Source: Ilumatobacteraceae bacterium (GTDB lineage: Bacteria > Actinomycetota > Acidimicrobiia > Acidimicrobiales > Ilumatobacteraceae). From it: a DNA stretch of 5,806 nucleotides. A program made the position numbers and the translations under genes. The notes under the pieces were generated by a model. That model worked only from the letters and a program-made list of their open reading frames with translations, was not told the DNA's origin and searched no databases. Shown here in pieces: positions 1 through 5,806 of the stretch. Each line of letters begins with the position of its first letter. Position 1 is the stretch's first letter. The stretch is taken from contig SKSP01000473.1 of assembly GCA_007122945.1 (NCBI GenBank), positions 1-5,806 on the forward strand, written 5' to 3'.

Positions 1-14
1 AGGTCGATGCTCAC
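1..14 (-). CDS. Start of the next operon gene, partial; possibly transglutaminase-like
   Basis: Only the first 14 nt of this gene lie in the window. On the minus strand a GTG overlaps the TGA stop of the ATP-grasp/alpha-E fusion gene as GTGA, and it is followed by codons for S, I and D before the window edge. The same GTGA overlap, followed by the same AGC ATC codons, starts the fusion gene itself, which supports a real translationally coupled start. In related operons the gene after an ATP-grasp/alpha-E fusion is often a transglutaminase-like cysteine protease, so that is the expected product. The identity is inferred from context only; four codons cannot show a family. Confidence 0.4.
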
Positions 15-2239
15 GAGCGCCCCACCACGACCATCGGGCTCACCGGGGCGGCGAACCACCGGGCGACGACGGCACGGCCGTACTCGTCGACCGCGGCCTG
101 GACCGTCGGGAGCAGTTCGTCGAGATCGAGGACCATGGCATCGCGCGCCGTGTCCGCGAGCACGACGCCGGCCTCCCACCCGGCGTCGGCCGCGTGGGCG
201 GCGAGCGACTCGACACACGCGGCGAGCGACCTCGGGTTCGACGCGTCGCGCAACAACAGCGTCGTCGCGGCCTCGCGCTCGACGTCGGAACGGTACCGAC
301 GACGGTACGCGACGAGGCTCTCGTTGGCGGCGAGCATGACCTCGGTCGACGAGGCGTCCACCGGATCGCGATCGTCGACTGCGCCCGTGAGCCCCGGGAC
401 CGCCATGTCGAGCAGGATCTGTGCCCGCTCGAGCCGACGACCCATGTCGCCGAGACGCCACGCAGGGCCGCGCACCACGCTCTCGTTCCACAGCCCGACG
501 AGTGCGGCGAAGTCGGTCAGCAGGGCGTCGAGGTCGTCGACCACGACGACGTGCCGACGCAGGTCGGCACGACGGCGGGCCAGCTGCTCGAGGACCCGAC
601 CCGTCGTCACCGACAGGAACTCGCGCACCGTCGTGGCCTCGGTGAGCAGCACCCCGATCTGGTCGGCGACGGCGTCGGCGGCGCGCGACAGCTCGTCGTA
701 GAGCGCGTCGAGGCCGGGGAGGTCCGACGCCTCGTCGGGTGCCCGACGGAGGCTGCGCACGACCCACTGCATGCGGTCCGACCAACGCCCACCGTCGAGC
801 GAGCCGAGCCCCGGATCCTGCTCGATCCGCGAGCTGATCACGCGCACGCTCCGCGCGATGGACTCCGCCCGCTCGGCGGCCCGGTTCATCCAGTACAGCG
901 CAGCGGCCGCACGGGTCGGGACCGAGCGTCCGAAGTCGACCTGCGGGAGCGGAGGCACGACGAGCGGCGCGAGCGTGCTCCCGATGACCCACACGTCCTT
1001 CGCGGCGCACGCGGTCGGCACGCGCGGGTCGTCGCCGGGGGCGAGGACGCGGCCCGAGCCGCCCGGCAGCACCGATGTCCGCTCGCCGTCGTGGGTCGCG
1101 AACAGCCGGACGACGACCTCACCCGTCGACATCCCGGTATCGCCGAGCATCGGGGTCATCGCCAAACCGTCACCCACGTCGGTCGCGGGGTCGTACCGGT
1201 CGAGGCGGAGCGGGCCGCCGTTCAGATGTCGCACCGCGTCGCCCCACGACGCGGCGAGCGTGGGCTCCTCGAGCACGCCGGCGCCGTGGGCGTTGGCGAG
1301 CGTGACCCCGCGCGCCCGGACCGCCAGCAGCAGGCCGGGCACGCCGACGGTCCCCATCGAACCCACCTCGAGCGGGTCGATGCCGGGATCCTCCAAGCGG
1401 CGGTACACGACGTCGACCGGCTCGAGCCCGTCGAGCGTGCGCAGCCAAAGTCGACGCTGGCGAACGACCAGGTCGGCTCCCTCGACGAGGGTGACGCCGA
1501 GTTGCACCGCGAGGTACGAGTGGTCGATGTACGAGGGGTGGTCGATCCCCCCCGTGAACAGGACGGTCCGCGGGCTCTCGGCCGGCGATGCCGACGCGAG
1601 CGCGCGACGGAGCAACCCCGGGTACCGGGCGAGCGAGGCCACGCCGCTGCGGGCGTGCACGTCGGCCGCGACGCGCGCCATCACGGAGCGATCGAGGAGC
1701 GCGTAGCCGAGACCGGGCGGCGCGTCGGTGAGGTCCTGCACGACCTTCCAGACGCCATCGCGGGTCCGGACGAGGTCGACCGCGTAGGTGGTGAGCCATC
1801 GCTCGGGCGACGGGGCGTCGACCATGGCGAGGCGGTAGCGGTGCGTCGAGTGCAGCACGTCGCTCGGCACGACGCCGTCGCGCACGAGTCGCCGCGGCCC
1901 GTACAGGTCGGCGAGCACGATCTCGAGCGCGGACATCCGCTCGACGACGGCGGCCGCCAGCCACTGGAACGTCGGCGCGTCGATCACGAACGGGATCGGG
2001 TCGAGCCGCCAGGGCCGACTCGCGAGGCCCGCACCGCGGCCGTCGGCGCGCACCGGCAGGTCGTGCACGAGGTGGCCGGCCCCCTCGGCCACGAGCAGCC
2101 GGTCGAGGTGGTGCTGCCACTCGAACAGGCGGGGCTCGTCGAGGAGCTGGACGCGCAGACCGGCGTCCCACATGAGCGACTCGTCGAAGCGGGCCGGCCT
2201 CCCGTCGGACATCGGGGCGTCGGACATCGGGATGCTCAC
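11..2239 (-). CDS. Fusion of a degenerate circularly permuted type 2 ATP-grasp domain and an alpha-E domain
   Basis: This 742-residue protein joins two domains that are separate proteins in the two preceding genes. Residues about 15-420 match the type 2 ATP-grasp fold. Shared landmarks are DLYGPRRLVRDGVVP (111-125), HSYLAVQLGVTLVEGADLVV (240-259), VVYRRLEDPGIDP (277-289), ANAHGAG (315-321), VVRLF (376-380) and AKDVWVIG (413-420). Residues about 440-742 are an alpha-E (DUF403) domain, with ALYWMNRAAERAES (447-460), ESVVRGPAWRLGDMGRRLERA (586-606) and RDASNPRSLA (664-673). Between residues 347 and 360 about 58 residues are missing relative to the stand-alone paralogue, including the ATP-binding lysine and glycine-rich loop. 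The E-x-N metal motif is Q168-x-L170. It therefore probably does not bind or use ATP in the usual way, whereas the alpha-E half keeps its conserved glutamates (E456, E604). Full-length fusions in this family are, from memory, roughly 830-890 residues, so this one is short. The start is GTG at 2239, overlapping the previous stop as GTGA; ATGs at 2227 and 2212 are alternatives. Likely cytoplasmic; no signal peptide or membrane segment is seen. Confidence 0.9.
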   Translation of the reverse strand: MSIPMSDAPMSDGRPARFDESLMWDAGLRVQLLDEPRLFEWQHHLDRLLVAEGAGHLVHDLPVRADGRGAGLASRPWRLDPIPFVIDAPTFQWLAAAVVERMSALEIVLADLYGPRRLVRDGVVPSDVLHSTHRYRLAMVDAPSPERWLTTYAVDLVRTRDGVWKVVQDLTDAPPGLGYALLDRSVMARVAADVHARSGVASLARYPGLLRRALASASPAESPRTVLFTGGIDHPSYIDHSYLAVQLGVTLVEGADLVVRQRRLWLRTLDGLEPVDVVYRRLEDPGIDPLEVGSMGTVGVPGLLLAVRARGVTLANAHGAGVLEEPTLAASWGDAVRHLNGGPLRLDRYDPATDVGDGLAMTPMLGDTGMSTGEVVVRLFATHDGERTSVLPGGSGRVLAPGDDPRVPTACAAKDVWVIGSTLAPLVVPPLPQVDFGRSVPTRAAAALYWMNRAAERAESIARSVRVISSRIEQDPGLGSLDGGRWSDRMQWVVRSLRRAPDEASDLPGLDALYDELSRAADAVADQIGVLLTEATTVREFLSVTTGRVLEQLARRRADLRRHVVVVDDLDALLTDFAALVGLWNESVVRGPAWRLGDMGRRLERAQILLDMAVPGLTGAVDDRDPVDASSTEVMLAANESLVAYRRRYRSDVEREAATTLLLRDASNPRSLAACVESLAAHAADAGWEAGVVLADTARDAMVLDLDELLPTVQAAVDEYGRAVVARWFAAPVSPMVVVGRS
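2204..2231. repeat. Short tandem repeat in the fusion gene's 5' end
   Basis: Two copies of a 13-nt unit (gtcggacatcggg on the + strand) lie at 2204-2216 and 2219-2231, a period of 15 nt. On the coding strand they give PMSD-A-PMSD at residues 4-12 of the fusion protein. Each copy contains an in-frame ATG, so the duplication also duplicates a possible start codon. The repeat is in a poorly conserved N-terminal extension and is probably a local slippage event. Confidence 0.6.
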
Positions 2240-3261
2240 TCGCCGAGCGACAGGTACCGGGCGTCGATCGTCGCGCCCAGCCCGGCGAGCGATGCCTGGA
2301 CCGCCTCCATCGCCCGGTCGAGGACGGCGCCGTCGTCGGCGCCCGGGTCACACGACGCGAGCACCGCCTCGGTCTCGTCCAGCGCGGCGACCACGCTCTC
2401 GGCACTCGGGAGTTGGGCGAGCACCGCTCGCATCTCGTCGAGACAGCCCTGCACCGACCGCGGGAAGCTGGAGTAGTACAACAGGAACCGCACGACCGAC
2501 GGTCCCTCGATCGGGCCGTGGGTCGCGCGCTGGTACATCTGCAGCGCGGACACAGAGCGCAGCGCACTCATCCACTGCACCTCGTCCTGGTCGTCGCGTG
2601 CGGGCTCGTCGCCGGTCGCGAGCTGCCTCGGCGACTCGGATCGCTCCTGCGCGTGCGTCTCGCCCTGCGTCTGGGTCGCGGTGGCGTCGAACGCAGACAT
2701 CGCCTGCATCTGGAGGATCGACGCCGCCCGCAGCCCGACGACGCGAGTTGTCATGTCGGCGCGCTCCAACAGTCGCCCCAGTCGCCACATCCGGTACGGG
2801 TGAGCTCGGGTCATGGTCGACTCGAGCACCCCGTCGAGCCGCCGGCTGTCGTCGATCACGCGGCCGAGGAAGCGATCCCGGGTCCGCCGACCGACGGCTC
2901 GCTCGGCCTCCGACGAGACGTACTGGAACAGACCGTTCAGCGCGTACCACGCCTCGCGCGGGACCACCTCGCGCGTGGTGCGCAGGTTCTCGCGCGCCCG
3001 CGCCACGGTGGCCGCGACGCTGCTCGGGTTCGACACATCCGCGATCAGGAACTCCATCACCTCGTGCTCACCACGCTCCTCGCCGCGCAACGGCTCGCTG
3101 CCGGTGAGCGCGACCAGCGGCTCCCAGCGCAGGGGCAGATCACTCGGCAGGTCGACCATCAGGTCGCCGTAGGACCGGACGATCCGAGCGGTGTCCTCGG
3201 CGCGCTCGGTGTAGCGCGCCGCCCAGTAGAGGCGATCCGCGACGCGCGCCAACAGCGACAC
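2236..3261 (-). CDS. Stand-alone alpha-E domain protein (DUF403)
   Basis: This all-helical protein of 341 residues belongs to the alpha-E family, found almost only beside circularly permuted ATP-grasp ligases and transglutaminase-like proteases. Its biochemical role is not established; it is thought to assist or complete the ligase reaction. Family landmarks are LARVADRLYWAARYTERAED (4-23), DVSNPSSVAATVARARENLR (75-94), VPREAWYALNG (100-110) and RMWRLGRLLERADMTTRVV (157-175). The glutamates E19 and E166 in the two E-R-A motifs are present. Residues about 181-228 form a polar, glutamine- and acid-rich insertion where relatives usually have a short loop. I chose the GTG at 3261 because it lies 1 nt after the stop of the ATP-grasp gene and because the family normally begins directly with the L-x-R-V-A-D-x-L-Y-W helix. 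A longer reading from 3315 would add 18 unconserved residues and overlap the upstream gene by 53 nt. The stop overlaps the next start as GTGA. No membrane segment or signal peptide is visible, so it is likely cytoplasmic. Confidence 0.92.
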   Translation of the reverse strand: MSLLARVADRLYWAARYTERAEDTARIVRSYGDLMVDLPSDLPLRWEPLVALTGSEPLRGEERGEHEVMEFLIADVSNPSSVAATVARARENLRTTREVVPREAWYALNGLFQYVSSEAERAVGRRTRDRFLGRVIDDSRRLDGVLESTMTRAHPYRMWRLGRLLERADMTTRVVGLRAASILQMQAMSAFDATATQTQGETHAQERSESPRQLATGDEPARDDQDEVQWMSALRSVSALQMYQRATHGPIEGPSVVRFLLYYSSFPRSVQGCLDEMRAVLAQLPSAESVVAALDETEAVLASCDPGADDGAVLDRAMEAVQASLAGLGATIDARYLSLGE

Positions 3262-3262
3262 G

Positions 3263-4705
3263 TCAGGCCCCGGCCGCCGGGTGGAGGTCGACGATCCACG
3301 TGTCCTTGCTCCCACCGCCCTGCGACGAGTTCACGACGAGCGACCCCTTCGGCAGCGCGACCCGCGTCAGGCCCCCAGCGGTCACGTAGCTGCGCGTCCC
3401 CGAGGTGTCGCCGGTGAGGATGAACGGCCGGAGGTCGACGTGCCGGGGTTCGATCTCACCGTCGATCAGGGTGGGCGTGGTCGACAGCGACAGGATCGGT
3501 TGGGCGACCCAGTTGCGCGGATCGGCCTCGATCGCCTCGATCGCGTCGGCGAGCTGGGTCGGCGTCGCCCGATTGCCGATCAAGATGCCGTAGCCACCGC
3601 TCTCGTTGGCCGGCTTGACGACGAGGTCGCCGATGTTGTCGATCACGAACCGACGCTCGTCGTCGTACATGCAGCGGTACGTCGGCACGTTCGGGATCAG
3701 CGGCTCCTCGCCGAGGTAGTAGCGGATCAGGTCGGGCACCCACGCGTACACGACCTTGTCGTCCGCCACGCCGGCGCCCGGTGCGTTGGCGATCCCGACG
3801 TTGCCGGCCATCCAGGCCCGCATCAGACCGGGGACGCCGAGCATCGAGTCGGGGTCGAACACCTCCGGGTCGAGGAACAGGTCGTCGATGCGGCGGTAGA
3901 TGACGTGCACGCGCTCGAGGCCGACGATGGTGCGCATGTACACGCAGTCGTCGTCGCCGACGACGAGGTCGGCGCCCTCGACCAGTTCGGCACCCATCCG
4001 CTGGGCGAGGAACGAGTGCTCGAAGTACGCCGAGTTGAACACCCCCGGGGTGAGCACGACGATCTGGGGGTTGGCGACGCCGTCCGGGGCCAACGACGCG
4101 AGCAGCTTGTTGAGCTCGTCGGTGTACGCGTCGACGGGACGGATGCTCTGACGGGCGAACAACTCGGCGAACGCCCGCTTGGCGACGGCCCGGTTCTCGA
4201 GCAGGTAGCTCACGCCGGACGGGACGCGCAGGTTGTCCTCGAGCACGTACATCTGACCGTCGCCGCCGCGCACCAGATCGGAGCCGGAGATGTGCGCCCA
4301 CACGCCGTGCTTCGGGTGGGCCCCCCGGCACTGCGGACGGAAGTTCGTCGCGTCGTCGAGCAGGGCGGCGGGGAACACGCCGTCGCGCACGACGTGCTGG
4401 TCGTTGTAGAGGTCGTCGATGAACCGGTTGAGCGCGGCCAGCCGCTGGACGAGGCCACGCTCGACGACGCTCCACTCGCGGCCCGAGATCACCCGGGGCA
4501 CGATGTCGAACGGCCAGGACCGGTCGATGTTGGCGCCGTCGGAGTAGACGGTGAACGTGATGCCCATCGTCAAGATGTCGAGCTCGGCGAGCTGCTGACG
4601 TTCGTGGAGCTCCTCGCGATCGAGCGACGAGATGAGCTCCATGAGCGCCGCGGCGGCGGGCCGTGGGGTCCCGTCGTCGTGCAGCAGCTCGTCCATCGGG
4701 CGCAC
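3263..4705 (-). CDS. Circularly permuted type 2 ATP-grasp protein (DUF404/DUF407), predicted peptide ligase
   Basis: This 480-residue protein is the apparently active ligase of the operon. Family members are predicted to activate a carboxylate with ATP and join it to an amine, making an amide or peptide bond; the substrate is unknown. Visible motifs in order are FDIVPRVISGREW (66-78), DLYNDQHVVRDGVFP (98-112), VLEDNLRVPSGVSYLLENR (154-172, with the E156-x-N158 pair expected to bind magnesium, plus D143), HSFLAQRMGAELVEGADLVV (230-249), VIYRRIDDLFLDP (268-280), ANAPGAG (306-312), VVKPANESGGYG (362-373, nucleotide-binding K364 and glycine loop), VDLRPF (423-428), GGLTRVA (444-450) and SSQGGGSKDTW (460-470). 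The length and full motif set indicate an intact protein. GTG at 4705 is the outermost start; ATG at 4696 is equally plausible, and neither has a clear Shine-Dalgarno sequence. The alpha-E gene follows after 1 nt, so the two are almost certainly co-translated. M. tuberculosis Rv2411c-Rv2410c, as I recall it, is a comparable gene pair. The function is predicted, not proven. Confidence 0.93.
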   Translation of the reverse strand: MRPMDELLHDDGTPRPAAAALMELISSLDREELHERQQLAELDILTMGITFTVYSDGANIDRSWPFDIVPRVISGREWSVVERGLVQRLAALNRFIDDLYNDQHVVRDGVFPAALLDDATNFRPQCRGAHPKHGVWAHISGSDLVRGGDGQMYVLEDNLRVPSGVSYLLENRAVAKRAFAELFARQSIRPVDAYTDELNKLLASLAPDGVANPQIVVLTPGVFNSAYFEHSFLAQRMGAELVEGADLVVGDDDCVYMRTIVGLERVHVIYRRIDDLFLDPEVFDPDSMLGVPGLMRAWMAGNVGIANAPGAGVADDKVVYAWVPDLIRYYLGEEPLIPNVPTYRCMYDDERRFVIDNIGDLVVKPANESGGYGILIGNRATPTQLADAIEAIEADPRNWVAQPILSLSTTPTLIDGEIEPRHVDLRPFILTGDTSGTRSYVTAGGLTRVALPKGSLVVNSSQGGGSKDTWIVDLHPAAGA

Positions 4706-4709
4706 GATA
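4704..4709 (-). promoter_or_regulatory. Possible -10 element for a leaderless ATP-grasp transcript
   Basis: On the minus strand the hexamer TATCGT fits the actinobacterial TANNNT -10 pattern and ends 7 nt before the ATG at 4696. That is the spacing expected if transcription starts at or next to the A of the ATG, giving a leaderless mRNA. No Shine-Dalgarno sequence precedes the ATG, which fits this reading. There is no convincing -35 box, and the hexamer overlaps the alternative GTG start at 4705, so the match may be chance. Confidence 0.2.
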
Positions 4710-4723
4710 GACGAGACCGCCGA

Positions 4724-5806
4724 TCAGGCGTCGGCCGGCTTGGGCTCCTTCGGCAGCCCGAGGACGCGCTCGCCGACGATGTTGCGTTGGATCTGGCTGG
4801 TGCCACCCCAGATCGTCTCCGACCGCGAGAAGAAGAACGACGACATCATCGGGCTGACCGGATAACCCTCCCGTCGCTTGTCGCGCTGGGCGCCCGGCCA
4901 CGACCCCGTGGTCGGGCCGGTGTCGACGAGCATGGACTCGGGACCGAACACGTCGAGCGCGAGCTCCATGGCGGCCTTGTGCATCTCGGACCAGAACATC
5001 TTGTTCGTCGCGCCGAGCGCGATCGTGCCCATGTCCTTCGAGTCGTTCAACGTGGCCGTGAGGCCGCGGAGACCGTTGATCCGGAGGATCTGGACCTTGG
5101 TGTAGTACTCCATCAGCCGCTGACGGATGTGCGGATCGGCGATGCGACCGTTCGCCGTGGCGGCGTCGACCAGCAGTCGGTACTCCTCCTCGAAGCGCCG
5201 GAACCCGGTGGTGGCCGACTGGCCGCGCTCGAACGCGAGCGTCGAGTTGGCGACCTTCCAGCCGTTGTTGACCTCGCCGACGACGTTGTCCTTCGGGCAG
5301 CGGGCGTCGTCGAAGAACACCTCGCAGAACTCGGCCGTGCCGTCGGGTTGGGTGATGCCGCGCACCTCGACACCGTCCTGACGCATCGGCACCAACATGT
5401 AGGAGATCCCCTTGTGCTTGGGGGCGTCGGGGTCGGTGCGGGTGAGCAAGAAGCAGTAGTCGGCATGATGGCCCTGGGTGGTCCACACCTTCTGGCCGTT
5501 GATGACCCACTCGTCGCCGTCGAGCACCGCACTCGTCTTGATGCTGGCGAGGTCGGAACCCGAGTTCGGCTCGGAGAAGCCCTGACACCACCGGGTCGTG
5601 CCCCGGAGGATGCCCGGCAGGAACTCCTGCTTCTGCTCCTCGGTGCCCCACTGCAACAGCGTCGGGCCGACGAGGGTGTCGCCGAAGAAGTCGCCACGCA
5701 TGGGTGCCTTGGCGCGGGCGAACTCCTCGGCGAGGACGACGCCCTGCATCGTGGTGAGGCCCTTGCCGCCGTACTCGGAGGGCCACGTGGCGCAGATCCA
5801 GCCGCC
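4724..5806 (-). CDS. Acyl-CoA dehydrogenase, partial (N-terminus beyond the right edge)
   Basis: This FAD-dependent enzyme would introduce a trans-2,3 double bond into an acyl-CoA, passing electrons to an electron-transfer flavoprotein. The visible 360 residues begin inside the N-terminal helical domain at WPSEYGGKG and run to the natural stop; roughly 40 residues are missing. The middle beta domain has the flavin-binding region CQGFSEPNSGSDLASIKTSA (74-93) and WVINGQKVWTT (100-110). The C-terminal helical domain ends with ETIWGGTSQIQRNIVGERVL (330-349). The glutamate found in the YEGT motif of medium- and short-chain enzymes is glycine here (G334). A glutamate in LAFER (E193) aligns with the helix-G position used as catalytic base by isovaleryl- and long-chain acyl-CoA dehydrogenases, so the enzyme is probably active through that residue. 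The substrate cannot be read from the sequence; actinobacterial FadE-type fatty acid or steroid side-chain oxidation are both possible. The gene ends 18 nt before the ATP-grasp GTG start. Confidence 0.93.
   Translation of the reverse strand, partial: GGWICATWPSEYGGKGLTTMQGVVLAEEFARAKAPMRGDFFGDTLVGPTLLQWGTEEQKQEFLPGILRGTTRWCQGFSEPNSGSDLASIKTSAVLDGDEWVINGQKVWTTQGHHADYCFLLTRTDPDAPKHKGISYMLVPMRQDGVEVRGITQPDGTAEFCEVFFDDARCPKDNVVGEVNNGWKVANSTLAFERGQSATTGFRRFEEEYRLLVDAATANGRIADPHIRQRLMEYYTKVQILRINGLRGLTATLNDSKDMGTIALGATNKMFWSEMHKAAMELALDVFGPESMLVDTGPTTGSWPGAQRDKRREGYPVSPMMSSFFFSRSETIWGGTSQIQRNIVGERVLGLPKEPKPADA

Noticed and set aside
1160..1201. A frameshift or sequencing error as the cause of the missing ATP-grasp segment
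   Set aside because: Only about 39 nt separate the flanking conserved motifs where about 213 nt would be needed, and the frame is the same on both sides. A real in-frame deletion fits; a frameshift does not.
194..2476. A 760-codon open frame on the + strand, antisense to the fusion gene
   Set aside because: It is rich in R, H, E, G and V with no recognisable motif, and it runs opposite a gene with clear family motifs along its whole length. Long antisense frames are common in high-GC DNA with strong third-position bias.
1170..2567. A 465-codon minus-strand frame overlapping both alpha-E-containing genes
   Set aside because: Arginine- and proline-rich shadow reading with no conserved motif. 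I also checked it for the missing ATP-grasp segment and found nothing like VVKPA.
2813..3172. Short + strand open frames inside the alpha-E gene and elsewhere
   Set aside because: They lie wholly opposite well-supported genes, have no motif or ribosome binding site, and have shadow-type composition.
2236..3315. Longer 359-residue version of the alpha-E protein starting at 3315
   Set aside because: The extra 18 residues are unconserved S/T/R/P-rich sequence lying within the 3' end of the ligase gene. The GTG at 3261 matches the family N-terminus and the 1-nt junction.
3456..5786. A 776-codon open frame on the minus strand spanning the dehydrogenase and ligase genes in another frame
   Set aside because: Its translation is dominated by R, A, P, G and H without domain motifs, and it crosses two real genes in different frames.

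Overview
The window is one high-GC, minus-strand block with almost no non-coding DNA. It suggests an actinobacterium, possibly of the Acidimicrobiia type. The evidence is the heavy G/C use at third codon positions, the GTG starts, the 1-nt and 4-nt gene junctions, and an acyl-CoA dehydrogenase with the IWGGT C-terminal motif common in actinobacterial FadE proteins. The taxonomic placement is an inference.

Layout in transcription order, from high to low coordinates: (1) an acyl-CoA dehydrogenase cut by the right window edge (4724-5806); (2) a stand-alone circularly permuted type 2 ATP-grasp protein of 480 residues with its nucleotide-binding motifs intact (3263-4705); (3) a stand-alone alpha-E (DUF403) protein of 341 residues, starting 1 nt after the previous stop (2236-3261); (4) a 742-residue fusion of a second type 2 ATP-grasp domain and a second alpha-E domain, coupled through a GTGA overlap (11-2239); (5) the first four codons of another gene, again coupled through GTGA, running off the left edge (1-14). 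In related operons the next gene is usually a transglutaminase-like protease.

Genes 2 to 4 belong to the predicted amidoligase / alpha-E / transglutaminase systems proposed by comparative genomics to make and trim a peptide or peptide tag. The substrate is unknown to me. What stands out here is that the two ATP-grasp copies differ. The stand-alone copy keeps the E-x-N motif, the VVKPA lysine and the glycine-rich loop. The fusion copy keeps the flanking fold motifs but has lost about 58 residues that carry the lysine and glycine loop, and its E-x-N is Q-x-L. It is therefore probably a pseudo-ligase attached to an intact alpha-E domain, beside an intact ligase and a free alpha-E protein. This fits a catalytic plus non-catalytic pair working as a complex.

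The acyl-CoA dehydrogenase is separated from the ATP-grasp gene by only 18-27 nt, with no visible terminator, so co-transcription is possible. A -10-like hexamer placed for a leaderless transcript gives a possible internal promoter. I saw no RNA genes, insertion sequences, CRISPR arrays or factor-independent terminators, and no gene-free stretch over 30 nt.
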